This document shows positions 8,471 through 17,979 of a DNA stretch of 64,000 nt, one piece after another. The position numbers and the translations under genes were made by a program. Within the stretch, counting starts at the first letter, position 1; each line of letters starts with the position of its first letter. The DNA is from Sulfurimonas sp. (lineage in GTDB: Bacteria > Campylobacterota > Campylobacteria > Campylobacterales > Sulfurimonadaceae), in the NCBI RefSeq assembly GCF_029027585.1, contig NZ_CP093397.1, positions 1,973,405 through 2,037,404 of the forward strand, written 5' to 3'. Below the pieces are notes generated by a model. The model did no database searches. It was not told where the DNA came from and saw only the letters and a program-made list of their open reading frames with translations.

Positions 8471-10369
8471 CTAGTGAGTTGCTCCGCCAGCTCCTCTTGG
8501 GATTCTAATTCTTTCAACAAGATCTTGAATCTCTTGTGGTGGTGGAGGTGTCATACTACTTACAATCAACGCAACAACGAAGTGTAATAGCATACCAATA
8601 GTACCGATACCTGTAGGAGCGATGTCCCATAGATAGTCAGCTTTGTCTCCGCCCATGAATACGAAGTATATAATATATCCAAAAGTAAAGATAAGTCCAG
8701 CGGACATACCTGCAATTGCACCTTCTTTATTCATTCTTTTATAGAAAATACCTAAGATAATTGCTGGGAAGAATGAAGCAGCTGCAAGACCAAATGCAAA
8801 CGCAACAACTTGTGCAACAAACCCTGGAGGGTGAATTCCTAAGTAACCAGCAACTAAAATGGCAGCAACTGCTGCAAGACGAGCACTCATTAACTCTGCT
8901 TTTTCACTTAATGTTGATTTACCAGTTTTTGGATCTTTCATAATTACATTACCTAAAAGGTCATGTGAAATTGAAGTTGAAATAACAAGTAATAAACCAG
9001 CTGCTGTTGAAAGAGCTGCTGCCAAACCACCCGCTGCGATAATAGCGATTACCCAATTTGGAAGACCAGCAATTTCTGGATTCGCAAGAACGATAATATC
9101 TCTATCTAGGTAAAGCTCATTAATGATTTTACCATTAGCTCTCATTTCTTCTGCAGTCGCAGTATGAGAAGGCATTGAGTTAGAAGTTAAACGCTCACCG
9201 CTTGCACCTCTTCCTTCTGTAAACACAGGTTTACCTTTTTTCCCTTCAAATGCTTTACCAGCAGAGAATTGAATTTTACCATCGCCATTTCTATCTGTCC
9301 AAGCTATAAGACCAGACTCTTCCCAGTTTTTAAACCAGTAACCATTGTTGACCGTGCCATCTAAGTGTTTTACTTCACCTTTAACAAATGCAGCATACTC
9401 AACATTTTGTAAGTTTTTAATCAAGTTAAGACGAGCAAAACCTGCAACCGCTGGAATTTGTGTATAAAGAATAGCAATAAACACTAAAGCCCAACCAGCT
9501 GAGATACGAGCACCAGCAACAGTTGGTGTAGTAAAAAATCTAACAATAACATGTGGAAGCCCAGCAGTACCAAGCATAAGTGCTGTAGTAAGCATAAATA
9601 CATTCCAAGTACCAGCATGACTTTCAGTATACATACCAAAACCAAGATCAGTCATAGATGTATCAAGTGCATGTAGTAAGTAAGTACCAGAATCAATCAT
9701 CTTAATACCATCATCGAACTGGAATGGAATAGTTCCACCAAAACCGATTTGTGGTAAGAATGTTTCTGTAACTTGAAGTGAAAGGAAGATTGCAGGAACT
9801 GTAAATGCAAAAATCATAACACAATACTGAGCAACTTGAGTATATGTAACACCTTTCATACCACCAAGAACAGCATATATGAAAACGATACCCATACCAA
9901 TATAAATACCCATATTTACATCAACTTGTAAGAATCTAGAGAAAACGATACCAACACCCCTCATTTGTCCAGCAACATATGTAAACGAAATAAAGATTAC
10001 ACAAACAACTGCAACAGTACGAGCTACATCAGAATAGTATCTGTCACCAACGAAGTCAGGAACAGTAAACTTACCGAATTTTCTTAAGTAAGGCGCTAAA
10101 AGCATTGCAAGTAGTACATAACCACCTGTCCAACCCATCAAGTAAGCACCACCGTCACTACCCTTTAGTGAAACGATACCTGCAAGTGAGATAAAAGAAG
10201 CAGCACTCATCCAGTCTGCACCAGTTGCCATACCATTTAGTACGGGGTGAACTCCACCGCCTGCAACATAAAACTCTTTAGTTGAACCAGCTCTTGCCCA
10301 AATAGCAATAGCTATATAAAGAGCAAATGTTACGCCAACAAATAAATAAATTAAACTTTGTAATTCCAT
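8471..10369 (-). CDS. Sodium:solute symporter, large subunit (VC_2705-type, acetate symporter-like)
   Basis: A 632-residue SSS-family transporter with about 13 membrane segments (for example ATGADWMSAASFI and the TAGLPHVIVRFFT motif). It differs from ordinary ActP by a soluble insertion at about 325-435 containing a calcium-loop-like DRNGDGKI (359-366). From memory, a similar DxNGDG loop is usual for the VC_2705 subfamily. The adjacent DUF4212 small subunit gene, 13 bases upstream, supports that subfamily. The likely substrate is acetate or another short organic acid, not proven. It is transcribed leftward and divergent from the second symporter operon. Confidence 0.85.
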   Translation of the reverse strand: MELQSLIYLFVGVTFALYIAIAIWARAGSTKEFYVAGGGVHPVLNGMATGADWMSAASFISLAGIVSLKGSDGGAYLMGWTGGYVLLAMLLAPYLRKFGKFTVPDFVGDRYYSDVARTVAVVCVIFISFTYVAGQMRGVGIVFSRFLQVDVNMGIYIGMGIVFIYAVLGGMKGVTYTQVAQYCVMIFAFTVPAIFLSLQVTETFLPQIGFGGTIPFQFDDGIKMIDSGTYLLHALDTSMTDLGFGMYTESHAGTWNVFMLTTALMLGTAGLPHVIVRFFTTPTVAGARISAGWALVFIAILYTQIPAVAGFARLNLIKNLQNVEYAAFVKGEVKHLDGTVNNGYWFKNWEESGLIAWTDRNGDGKIQFSAGKAFEGKKGKPVFTEGRGASGERLTSNSMPSHTATAEEMRANGKIINELYLDRDIIVLANPEIAGLPNWVIAIIAAGGLAAALSTAAGLLLVISTSISHDLLGNVIMKDPKTGKSTLSEKAELMSARLAAVAAILVAGYLGIHPPGFVAQVVAFAFGLAAASFFPAIILGIFYKRMNKEGAIAGMSAGLIFTFGYIIYFVFMGGDKADYLWDIAPTGIGTIGMLLHFVVALIVSSMTPPPPQEIQDLVERIRIPRGAGGATH

Positions 10370-10382
10370 TGTTTCCCCTTAA

Positions 10383-10637
10383 TTATTCGTGAATGTCGTA
10401 TTTTTCTTCAAGTCTTTCCATACTTTTTGCGTAAACAAAAATAAGAATTAAAAATACATATATAGCACCCTGTTGTGCAAACCAAAATCCAAGCTTGAAT
10501 CCTGCAAATGTAATAGCATTGAGTTCATCTATAAAGATGATTCCGCAGCCATACGAAACGACAAACCAAACAACCAGTAATTTAAGAATTAATGATATAT
10601 TTTCTTTCCAATAAGCTTCTGCAGCTTCCTTGTTCAT
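10383..10637 (-). CDS. DUF4212 symporter small subunit
   Basis: An 84-residue protein with two membrane segments. YWKENISLILKLL at the N-terminus and GFWFAQQGAIYVFLILIFVYA are characteristic of DUF4212, the small partner of VC_2705-type sodium:solute symporters. It is the first gene of the leftward operon, with a GGAG ribosome site 5-9 bases before the ATG, and probably forms or stabilises a complex with the following large subunit. Its counterpart in the rightward operon is a DUF485 protein, a different family. Confidence 0.85.
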   Translation of the reverse strand: MNKEAAEAYWKENISLILKLLVVWFVVSYGCGIIFIDELNAITFAGFKLGFWFAQQGAIYVFLILIFVYAKSMERLEEKYDIHE

Positions 10638-11010
10638 AGGGTCTCCTAGTGGTAAATTTAAATATCAAGGTTACTCGATATTTTTCAAGTTTAATCATAG
10701 AGGTGCAAAATAGCATGAACATAGCAAAGTGGAGTTTTATTAAAAAAGTTAGGAAATTTTATATTTATGTGTAGAAAAGAAACATAAATAAAAAATGATA
10801 TTTATTTATTCTATGTTTTTCATATTTTTTATATCTTTATCTTTCTGTCTCTTTTTATGTAGCGAAAAGTTACCAAATTTATATATTTACATATAAATTA
10901 CTTTGAATCCTATATATAGTATATTAGGTTAAAGTTGAAGTTATATAATCGTATCGATTTTTTGTTTTTAAGGGTATATTTAAAACAATCAATAAATTAT
11001 GGAGGAAAAA
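10638..11010. promoter_or_regulatory. Divergent control region between two symporter operons
   Basis: A gene-free, very AT-rich stretch of about 370 bases. An inverted repeat AAATATC (10660-10666)/GATATTT (10677-10683) lies just upstream of the DUF4212 gene. For the rightward operon a TATAAT box is at 10944-10949 and a strong GGAGG ribosome site at 11001-11005. I see no small gene or structured RNA in it. The region probably carries two back-to-back promoters and regulator sites. Confidence 0.5.
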
Positions 11011-11328
11011 ATGAACCAAGAGTTGGCAGAAAAAATTCAAGCTAATCCTAAGTATAAAGAATTAGTTTCAAAAAGAAGTAGTTTTGCATTAAAACTAGCT
11101 ATATTTGTTTTAACAATGTTTTATAGTTATATATTAGTTATTGCATTTGATAAAGAGTTATTAGCTGTAAAGATAGGTGAAACAGGTGTTATGACATGGG
11201 CATTTCCTGTAGCGGCTGGTATTATTATTATAAGTTTTATTACAACACTTATATATGTAAGAAGAGCAAATGGTGAGTTTGAAGATTTAACAAACTCACT
11301 TCATGAAGATATAAAGGATTCTCTGTGA
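11011..11328 (+). CDS. DUF485 (YjcH-like) membrane protein
   Basis: About 105 residues with two membrane segments and the DUF485 pattern ([10 protein letters not shown] near the N-terminus, hydrophobic hairpin, then [11 protein letters not shown]). DUF485 proteins are the conserved upstream partners of ActP acetate symporters. I place the start at ATG 11011, not the ATG at 10999, because GGAGG at 11001-11005 lies five bases before 11011 and would fall inside the longer version. It overlaps the following actP start by four bases. Confidence 0.85.
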   Translation: MNQELAEKIQANPKYKELVSKRSSFALKLAIFVLTMFYSYILVIAFDKELLAVKIGETGVMTWAFPVAAGIIIISFITTLIYVRRANGEFEDLTNSLHEDIKDSL

Positions 11329-12989
11329 GATTGATATTTGTTTTAGCATTAATGGCTGTTGCAGCGTTTGCTGGTGGAGATGCTACATTTGAAGCAGTTC
11401 AAAGAGATATAAATATTCCTGCAATTATAATGTTCTTTATTTTTGTAGGTGCTACGCTAGGTATTACTTACTGGGCAGCTAAAAAAACTAAATCAGCTAG
11501 TGACTTTTATACTGCTGGTGGTGGAATCTCAGGATTTCAAAATGGTATGGCAATTGCGGGAGATTATATGTCTGCTGCATCTTTTCTTGGTCTTTCAGGT
11601 CTTGTATATTTGCAAGGTTATGATGGTCTAGTTTATGCTGTTGGATTTTTAGTTGGTTGGCCTGTAATTTTATTTTTAATGGCAGAAAAATTAAGAAACT
11701 TAGGAAAATATACATTTGCAGATATTGCTGCATATAGACTTGGGCAAAAAGAGATAAGAACTCTTGCCGCTTTTGGTTCATTGTCAGTTGTTACTCTTTA
11801 CTTAATCGCACAAATGGTTGGTTCTGGTAAACTTATTCAAGTTTTATTTGGTCTTCCTTATGAGTGGGCAGTTGTTTTAGTTGGTGTAATGATGATTGTA
11901 TATGTAACTTTTGGTGGTATGCTTGCTACAACATGGGTACAAATTATTAAAGCGATTCTTTTACTATCTGGTGTAACTTTTATGGCATTAATGATTTTAA
12001 GTAATTTTAACTTTTCGTTTGAAGCCTTAGCTGCAAAAGCTGTTGAAACTCATAGTTGGGGACAAGATATTATGGCTCCATCAGATAAAGGTAAGATAAC
12101 AGATCCAATTTCTGCTATTTCTTTAGGACTAGCATTGATGCTAGGTACGGCAGGTCTTCCACATGTTCTTATGAGATTCTTTACTGTTGGTAATGCAAAA
12201 GAGGCTAGAAAATCAGTTGTATATGCTACTGGTTTTATTGGTTACTTCTATCTTGTAATTGCTGTTATCGGTTTAGGTGCTATCGTTTATTTAACTCCTG
12301 ATAATATTGCAATTGCGAAAGAATTTTTTGTTGATGGAAAATTATTCGGTGGAAACAATATGGCTGCTATTCACTTGTCTAAAGTTGTTGGTGGAGATAT
12401 TTTCTTAGGATTTATTTCAGCTGTTGCTTTTGCTACTATTTTAGCAGTTGTATCTGGGCTTACATTAGCAGGTGCTTCATCTATATCACATGATATTTAT
12501 GCAAATGTTATTTGTAAAGGTAATGCTGATGAAGCTAAAGAGATGAAAGTTTCTAAAATTTCTGTAATTATTATTGGTGTAATTGGTGTTATTTTAGGTA
12601 TCGCTTTTGAACATCAAAATATTGCCTTTATGGTTGGTCTTGCTTTTGCAATCGCTGCATCTGCAAACTTCCCTATTCTTTTCTTATCAATTTACTGGTC
12701 TAAATTGACAACAAGAGGTGCTTTAATAGGTGGCTTTATCGGTTTAACTACTGCAGTAACACTAGTTATCCTTGGTCCTGTTGTTTGGGTTGGTGTTTTA
12801 GGTAATAAAGACCCAATTTTCCCATACGCATATCCTGCACTTTTCTCTGTAACTGCTGCATTTGTTGGTATTTGGTTCTTCTCTATTACAGATAAGTCTC
12901 AAAGAGCTAAAGATGAAGAAAAAGCTTTTATCGCTCAAAGTGTTAGATCTGAAACTGGTTTTGGTGCTGAAGGCGCTGTTGACCATTAA
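11325..12989 (+). CDS. actP: Cation/acetate symporter (ActP-like)
   Basis: A 554-residue SSS-family transporter. It begins with a cleavable-looking hydrophobic segment, as in ActP, then has about 13 membrane helices with [15 protein letters not shown] and [15 protein letters not shown] motifs. The start is GTG, overlapping the DUF485 stop (GTGA), which indicates translational coupling. Acetate or a similar monocarboxylate driven by sodium or protons is the expected substrate. It is of a different subfamily from the symporter at 8.5-10.4 kb, which has the longer insertion. Confidence 0.85.
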   Translation: MRLIFVLALMAVAAFAGGDATFEAVQRDINIPAIIMFFIFVGATLGITYWAAKKTKSASDFYTAGGGISGFQNGMAIAGDYMSAASFLGLSGLVYLQGYDGLVYAVGFLVGWPVILFLMAEKLRNLGKYTFADIAAYRLGQKEIRTLAAFGSLSVVTLYLIAQMVGSGKLIQVLFGLPYEWAVVLVGVMMIVYVTFGGMLATTWVQIIKAILLLSGVTFMALMILSNFNFSFEALAAKAVETHSWGQDIMAPSDKGKITDPISAISLGLALMLGTAGLPHVLMRFFTVGNAKEARKSVVYATGFIGYFYLVIAVIGLGAIVYLTPDNIAIAKEFFVDGKLFGGNNMAAIHLSKVVGGDIFLGFISAVAFATILAVVSGLTLAGASSISHDIYANVICKGNADEAKEMKVSKISVIIIGVIGVILGIAFEHQNIAFMVGLAFAIAASANFPILFLSIYWSKLTTRGALIGGFIGLTTAVTLVILGPVVWVGVLGNKDPIFPYAYPALFSVTAAFVGIWFFSITDKSQRAKDEEKAFIAQSVRSETGFGAEGAVDH

Positions 12990-12996
12990 TTTTTTT

Positions 12997-13025
12997 CTAC
13001 CAAAGAAGTTTGACTTCTTTGGTAG
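12997..13025 (+). terminator. Strong hairpin after actP
   Basis: A perfect 13-bp stem (CTACCAAAGAAGT, 12997-13009, and complement 13013-13025) with a TTG loop, seven bases past the actP stop. There is no T run after it on the plus strand (six T lie before it), so it may be a weak terminator or an RNA-stabilising element. It occupies the same place between symporter and DUF294 gene as the hairpin at 8424. Confidence 0.55.
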
Positions 13026-13044
13026 ATTTACATCTTGCTTTTGA

Positions 13045-13050
13045 TATAAT
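13045..13050 (+). promoter_or_regulatory. Putative promoter of the second DUF294 gene
   Basis: A TATAAT box preceded by a T-rich stretch, 28 bases before the ATG at 13079, just after the actP hairpin. It would let the DUF294-exonuclease pair be transcribed separately from the symporter. A TTGGAGC sequence about 10 bases before the ATG serves as ribosome site. Confidence 0.45.
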
Positions 13051-13078
13051 ATTTTAAATATTTATTGGAGCAAAATAT

Positions 13079-14914
13079 ATGAGTGCACACGAGTTAACAA
13101 CTTTTTTAGAAAATATTCACCCTTTTGACAATCTATCCCAAATTGAGCTTAATGACTTTTCACAAAATTTAGATGTAATTTATTATAAAAAAGATGAAAT
13201 TATTCAAAAAGAAGGTGAAAATCCATCTTTTCTTTATTTTATAATTAAAGGCTTAGTTCAGGAAAAAACAAAAAGTGAGGAAGTTGTCTCACTTTATTCT
13301 ATTAATGAGTTTTTTGACCCAATTTCTATTATTAAAAATCAATCAGAAAATTGTTTTGTAGCTATAGAAGAAACGATATGTTACGCACTTCCTAAAGATT
13401 TATTTAAAGATACTCTATACAAAAATAAACAATTGGAGGGTTATTTTTTTCAATCAATATCACAAAAATTAAATTCATATATAGCAAATAAAAAAAATAG
13501 AGACCTTGCAAATATAATGATTGCAAAAGTTAAAGATGCAAAAGTACACAGAGCTATTTTTGCTCCTTTTGATACAACAATTTTTGATGCTGCAACTATA
13601 ATAAAAAAGGAAAAGGTTCCAACTCTTTTGTTAAAAGATTCTAAGGGAGAAGTATTTATTATAACTGACTCTGACTTTAGACAAAAAGTTATTTTAAATA
13701 GGATGGATTATGATGATAAAGTTTCTAAGATAAGTACAGGAAACTTAATCTGTGTAAATGAAAATGACTTTTTGTTTAACGCGCAATTAACCATGACAAA
13801 ACATGGTATAAAAAGAGTTGTAGTAAAAGATGATAATGATGTTATAGTTGGAATACTAGACCAAATGTCACTTTCTAGTTTTTTTGCGACACATACTTTT
13901 TCTGTCTCAAATGAAATCGCAAATGCAGAGACACTTGAAGAGTTAAAACATGCATCTTTTTCCATCATAAAAATTGTAAGATCTCTTAATGCAAAAGGTG
14001 TAAGAATCGGTTTTATAAGTAAGCTAATCAATCAGCTAAATAGAAAAATAATTGATAAAGCTATCCTTCTTACTGCTCCAAAAGAACTGCTTGGAAACTA
14101 CTGCTTTTTAGTTATGGGAAGTGAAGGTAGAAGTGAGCAAGTGATTAAAACTGACCAAGATAATGCTTTAATTATTAGAGATGACTGTAGTATTTCAAAA
14201 GATGTCTTAGACAAGTACACAAAAGAATTGACAGAAATTATTGTTGATTTTGGCTTTCCTAGATGCGAAGGTAATATTATGGTGTCAAATCCATATTGGA
14301 CTAGAACTGTAAGTGAGTTTAAAGATTTAATTTACTCATGGATTACTAAAAAATCAGGCGATGATTTTATGAACCTTGCAATTTTTTATGATGCTCTTTG
14401 TGCTTCAGGAGATGTTGAACTTATAAAAGAGTTAAAAGCTTATATATTTAAAGTATGTTCAGATTCTCAAATGTTTTATACAAACTTTGCAAAGGTAATT
14501 ATGAGTTTTGATATACCATTAGGTATATTTGATGGTTTCGTATATGACAAAAATCATAAAGATGAGATAGATATTAAAAAAGGTGGTATATTCATCTTAG
14601 TACAAAGTATTAGAAGTTTAAGTTTGGAGCATAAGTTATATCGCTCTAATACTTTAAGAAGAATTATAGATTTAGAAGAAAAAGGAGTATTGGATTCTGA
14701 ATTTGCAGCGGAATTGAGTGAAGCCTTTAACTTTTTAAATACTATAAAACTAAACTCTCACCTAGAGCAACTTGACTCAGGGCATGAGGTAGATAATTTT
14801 ATATCACCAAAGAATTTATCTCGAATGGATAAAGATTTATTAAAAGATTCTTTTAAAATTATAAATAAGTTAAAGAAAAAATTAGAGTACAGATATAAGT
14901 TGAATTATGCTTAA
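13079..14914 (+). CDS. cNMP-binding/CBS/DUF294 nucleotidyltransferase signalling protein (copy 2)
   Basis: A 611-residue paralogue of the protein at 6.5-8.3 kb, with the same domain order: cNMP-binding-like (about 12-125), two CBS domains (about 150-270), nucleotidyltransferase (about 280-430) and DUF294_C. The catalytic GSEGR (347-351) and D359-Q-D361 are kept. The two copies share many blocks (YYKKDE, LIIRD/N, FGFPRCEGNIMVSN-type) but are clearly diverged, so the duplication is old. It overlaps the following exonuclease gene by eight bases. Expected to be a ligand-controlled protein-modifying enzyme; the target is not known. Confidence 0.82.
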   Translation: MSAHELTTFLENIHPFDNLSQIELNDFSQNLDVIYYKKDEIIQKEGENPSFLYFIIKGLVQEKTKSEEVVSLYSINEFFDPISIIKNQSENCFVAIEETICYALPKDLFKDTLYKNKQLEGYFFQSISQKLNSYIANKKNRDLANIMIAKVKDAKVHRAIFAPFDTTIFDAATIIKKEKVPTLLLKDSKGEVFIITDSDFRQKVILNRMDYDDKVSKISTGNLICVNENDFLFNAQLTMTKHGIKRVVVKDDNDVIVGILDQMSLSSFFATHTFSVSNEIANAETLEELKHASFSIIKIVRSLNAKGVRIGFISKLINQLNRKIIDKAILLTAPKELLGNYCFLVMGSEGRSEQVIKTDQDNALIIRDDCSISKDVLDKYTKELTEIIVDFGFPRCEGNIMVSNPYWTRTVSEFKDLIYSWITKKSGDDFMNLAIFYDALCASGDVELIKELKAYIFKVCSDSQMFYTNFAKVIMSFDIPLGIFDGFVYDKNHKDEIDIKKGGIFILVQSIRSLSLEHKLYRSNTLRRIIDLEEKGVLDSEFAAELSEAFNFLNTIKLNSHLEQLDSGHEVDNFISPKNLSRMDKDLLKDSFKIINKLKKKLEYRYKLNYA

Positions 14915-15524
14915 AACAATACAAAATTATTTTAATAAAAAAAATTTAAGCGATGATAAATATTTGTATCTTTTTGATAAACCACATCCAGATGAATATG
15001 TATGTTTTGATTGTGAAACAACAGGTTTAGATAGAGTAAATGATGATATTATCTCAATAGGTGCTGTAATAATTAAAAAGAATACAATTATTGCTAGTAA
15101 GAAGTTTGTAAAGTTTGTAAAACCAAAAACTAAACTTCAAAGTGATGCTATCAAAATTCATCATATAAGAGAGTGTGACCTAGAGGATGCTGAAAATATA
15201 GATGAAGTAATTTATGATTTTTTAGAGTTTATAGGAAACAGAACCTTAGTAGGATATTTTTTGGAATTTGATATTGCTATGGTAAATAAATATATTAAAA
15301 ATATGATAGGTGTAAAGTTACCAAATAAAACACATGAAGTGTCAGAAATATATTATGATTATAAGATTGAAACTATTCCACAGGCAAATATAGATTTACG
15401 CTTTGATACAATACTAAAAGAGTTAAAACTACCAAAACTTTCAAAACATGATGCCTTTAATGACGCTCTAATGACATCCATGATGTTTGTTAAACTAAAA
15501 AATCAACCTAAAGTTAAAATATAA
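14907..15524 (+). CDS. DEDDh 3'-5' exonuclease, DnaQ/PolC-epsilon-like (copy 2)
   Basis: A 205-residue protein with DEDDh motifs: Asp35 and Glu37 in FDCETTGL, YFLEFDIAMVN, and KHDAFNDA near the end. It is similar to the copy at 5.9-6.5 kb along its entire length, including the unusual N-terminal stretch (F-N-K/R-KNL). Its start lies inside the end of the DUF294 gene (8-base overlap), so the two should be made together. The repeated pairing argues for a shared function with the nucleotidyltransferase. The nucleic acid or nucleotide substrate is not known. Confidence 0.82.
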   Translation: MLKTIQNYFNKKNLSDDKYLYLFDKPHPDEYVCFDCETTGLDRVNDDIISIGAVIIKKNTIIASKKFVKFVKPKTKLQSDAIKIHHIRECDLEDAENIDEVIYDFLEFIGNRTLVGYFLEFDIAMVNKYIKNMIGVKLPNKTHEVSEIYYDYKIETIPQANIDLRFDTILKELKLPKLSKHDAFNDALMTSMMFVKLKNQPKVKI

Positions 15525-15613
15525 TCTAACAAGTGTTTAATTTTTAATCTTTACGAGTGATTATAAATTTTTATCTTATGCTATAGTTTGTTATCTATAT
15601 AAGTGAGTATATA

Positions 15614-17902
15614 ATGATAGAAAAATTAAAAGATTTTTTAGGCTTTGATATTAAAGCACAAAAGTATAAACTCTCAAATGATTCAACATTTGGAATGATA
15701 AGTGATGAGAAAAAGCCTGATAAGTGGGTTTTTTCTACTTGTGGTTATTGTGGAGTAGGGTGTGGATTATACATCGGCGTTAAAGATGGTCGAGCCGTTT
15801 ATACAAAAGGAAACCCTAAGCATGCTGTAAATATGGGAACACTTTGTCCAAAGGGTTTAAGTGAACATCAACTTATAAACTCAGTAAATAGAGTTACGAC
15901 ACCGCTTATAAAAAAAGATGGAGAGTTAGTTTATGCATCTTGGGATGAAGCTTATAGAAAAGTTTCAGATGAATTTAAAAGAATTTCTAGTGAGTATGGA
16001 GCTAAAGCTGTTGGTGTTATAGGAACAGGACAATTATTAACAGAAGAGTTTTATACTTTAGGTAAGTTTGTTCAACTTGGACTTAAAACAAATAACTTTG
16101 ATGGAAATACAACTCTATGTATGGCATCTGCTGTAATGGGATATAAGCAATCGTTAGGTTCAGATGGACCTGTTGGAAGTTATGAAGATTTTGAGAAAGC
16201 TAATACTATAATACTCATTGGTGCAAATATAGCAGATAATCATCCTATCTTAAAACTTCACATCAAAAAAAATAAAAATAAGCCGCGCATTATAGTAATA
16301 GATCCAAGAGCTTCAAAAACTTCTCAAATGGCAGACCTTTTTGTTCCTCTTAAACCAAGAACAGACTTAGCCCTTTTTAATGGTCTAGCGTACATTGTCA
16401 TGGAGCAGGGTTGGGAAAATGAAGGTTATATAAAAGCAAATACAAATGGTTACAAAGAACTTAAAAAACATCTTCAAAATTATCCACCACAAGAAGTAGC
16501 AAATATTACGGGCATCGATGTTAAGACACTTTATGAAATAGCAAAAGAGTTTATAGCTAAAGATGCAGTTTTAAGTGCTTGGACAATGGGTGTAAATCAA
16601 TCTTTTATGGGAACAGATACGGTAAGTGCTATTATAAATCTTCATCTTTTAACAGGACAAATTGGAAAAGAAGGTGCTGGACCTTTTTCTATAACAGGAC
16701 AATGTAATGCTATGGGAACAAGAGAGTGTGGTTTCACCTCTTCTTTACCAGCATATAGAAACTTTGGAGATGAAAAAGCTTTAGCTGAGTATGCAAACAT
16801 CATAAATGTACCAAGTGAAATTATCCCTCGTGAGCGTGGATATAAATATGCTGAGATTATAGATGCGATAGACAGAGGAGAAATAAAAGCACTTTGGATA
16901 GTGGCTACAAATCCACTTGTAAGTTTTGTTAATCAGAAAAAACTCAGAGCCACTTTAGCAAAACTTGACTTGCTTGTTGTCCAAGATGCTTTTATGAGTG
17001 ATACCGCCGAGATAGCTGATGTTATTTTTTCAGCTGCTACTTGGGGAGAAAAAGAGGGAACATACACTAACTCAGAGCGACGATGTAACAAAGCAAACAA
17101 AGCAGTTGAACCACTTGGTAATACTAAAAGTGACTTTGATATCATTGTTGATTTTTCTTCTTATTTTCAAGATGTAAAAGAGTTGTTATTTAAAAATTGG
17201 AAAACTCCACTTGATGCATTTAATGAGTTTAAAGAGGTAAGTCGTGGGCAACTTTGTGACTACTCAGGTATGAGCTATGAACTTATAGAAGAGTTAGCTG
17301 GAATCCAATGGCCATGTAATGAGAAAAATCCATTTGGAACACTAAGACTTTATACTCCTGATATGCCTTTTAAAACTAAAGATGAAAAAGCAAACCTTCT
17401 TTGTTTAGATTGGTTTCCTATGGCAGAGCCTATTTGTGAAGAATTTCCAGCTATTTTAAATACAGGAAGAACGGTTGAACAATGGCATACTCGTACAAAA
17501 ACAAGAAGCATAAAGATACTTAATGATTTAGCCCCCGAAGCATGGATAGATATAAATCCCTTAGATGCTACAAAATTAAAGGTTAAAAGTGGAGATAGAT
17601 TGTCTATTTCTAGTATAAGAGGCAGGGTGGAAGATATAATAGTTAGAGTTACACAGAGTGTTGCACCTAGCACTGTTTTTGTTCCTTTTCATTTTAATAC
17701 TCAACTTGTAAATAATTTAACAAATGATAGTTTTTGTCCAAAATCTGGAGAGCCAAATTTTAAGCAAACAGCAATTCAACTTCACTCAAAAGAAACTCCT
17801 GATGGTTTGAAATTTAAAAAGCAAGAAGTCAGTGGAGAGATTGAGCATATAAAAACTGCCTTTGAAGGTATAGCATTTAAAGAAAAAGAGTTTAGTGTTT
17901 AA
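15614..17902 (+). CDS. narB: Assimilatory nitrate reductase, molybdopterin catalytic subunit (NarB/NasA type)
   Basis: A 762-residue cytoplasmic molybdoenzyme that reduces nitrate to nitrite. Cys43, Cys46, Cys50 and Cys78 (CGYCGVGC...CPKG) hold a [4Fe-4S] cluster. Cys169 in TTLCMASAVMGY is the expected Mo ligand. The C-terminal cofactor-binding domain carries the typical WHTRTKT motif (about residue 620). There is no Tat signal, and no NasB flavoprotein or ferredoxin gene lies beside it, so the electron donor is open; the DmsBC-like protein at 4.3 kb is a candidate. nirA follows after 77 bases. Formate dehydrogenase is less likely, because the active-site context is Cys within a nitrate-reductase-like motif. 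Confidence 0.82.
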   Translation: MIEKLKDFLGFDIKAQKYKLSNDSTFGMISDEKKPDKWVFSTCGYCGVGCGLYIGVKDGRAVYTKGNPKHAVNMGTLCPKGLSEHQLINSVNRVTTPLIKKDGELVYASWDEAYRKVSDEFKRISSEYGAKAVGVIGTGQLLTEEFYTLGKFVQLGLKTNNFDGNTTLCMASAVMGYKQSLGSDGPVGSYEDFEKANTIILIGANIADNHPILKLHIKKNKNKPRIIVIDPRASKTSQMADLFVPLKPRTDLALFNGLAYIVMEQGWENEGYIKANTNGYKELKKHLQNYPPQEVANITGIDVKTLYEIAKEFIAKDAVLSAWTMGVNQSFMGTDTVSAIINLHLLTGQIGKEGAGPFSITGQCNAMGTRECGFTSSLPAYRNFGDEKALAEYANIINVPSEIIPRERGYKYAEIIDAIDRGEIKALWIVATNPLVSFVNQKKLRATLAKLDLLVVQDAFMSDTAEIADVIFSAATWGEKEGTYTNSERRCNKANKAVEPLGNTKSDFDIIVDFSSYFQDVKELLFKNWKTPLDAFNEFKEVSRGQLCDYSGMSYELIEELAGIQWPCNEKNPFGTLRLYTPDMPFKTKDEKANLLCLDWFPMAEPICEEFPAILNTGRTVEQWHTRTKTRSIKILNDLAPEAWIDINPLDATKLKVKSGDRLSISSIRGRVEDIIVRVTQSVAPSTVFVPFHFNTQLVNNLTNDSFCPKSGEPNFKQTAIQLHSKETPDGLKFKKQEVSGEIEHIKTAFEGIAFKEKEFSV

Positions 17903-17979
17903 AAAATAAGCAGTTTTTTGATATTTTATGCCTAAAAAATAGCTAATATTATATATATAAATAATATTGGAGCTTTAAG

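Noticed and set aside
10638-11010. Small gene or regulatory RNA in the divergent gap
   Set aside because: No open frame with a ribosome site and no stable G+C-rich fold; only promoter-like boxes and a short inverted repeat.
11497-11781. 94-codon minus-strand frame within actP
   Set aside because: Gln/Leu-rich low-complexity product opposite a well-conserved symporter gene; a shadow frame.
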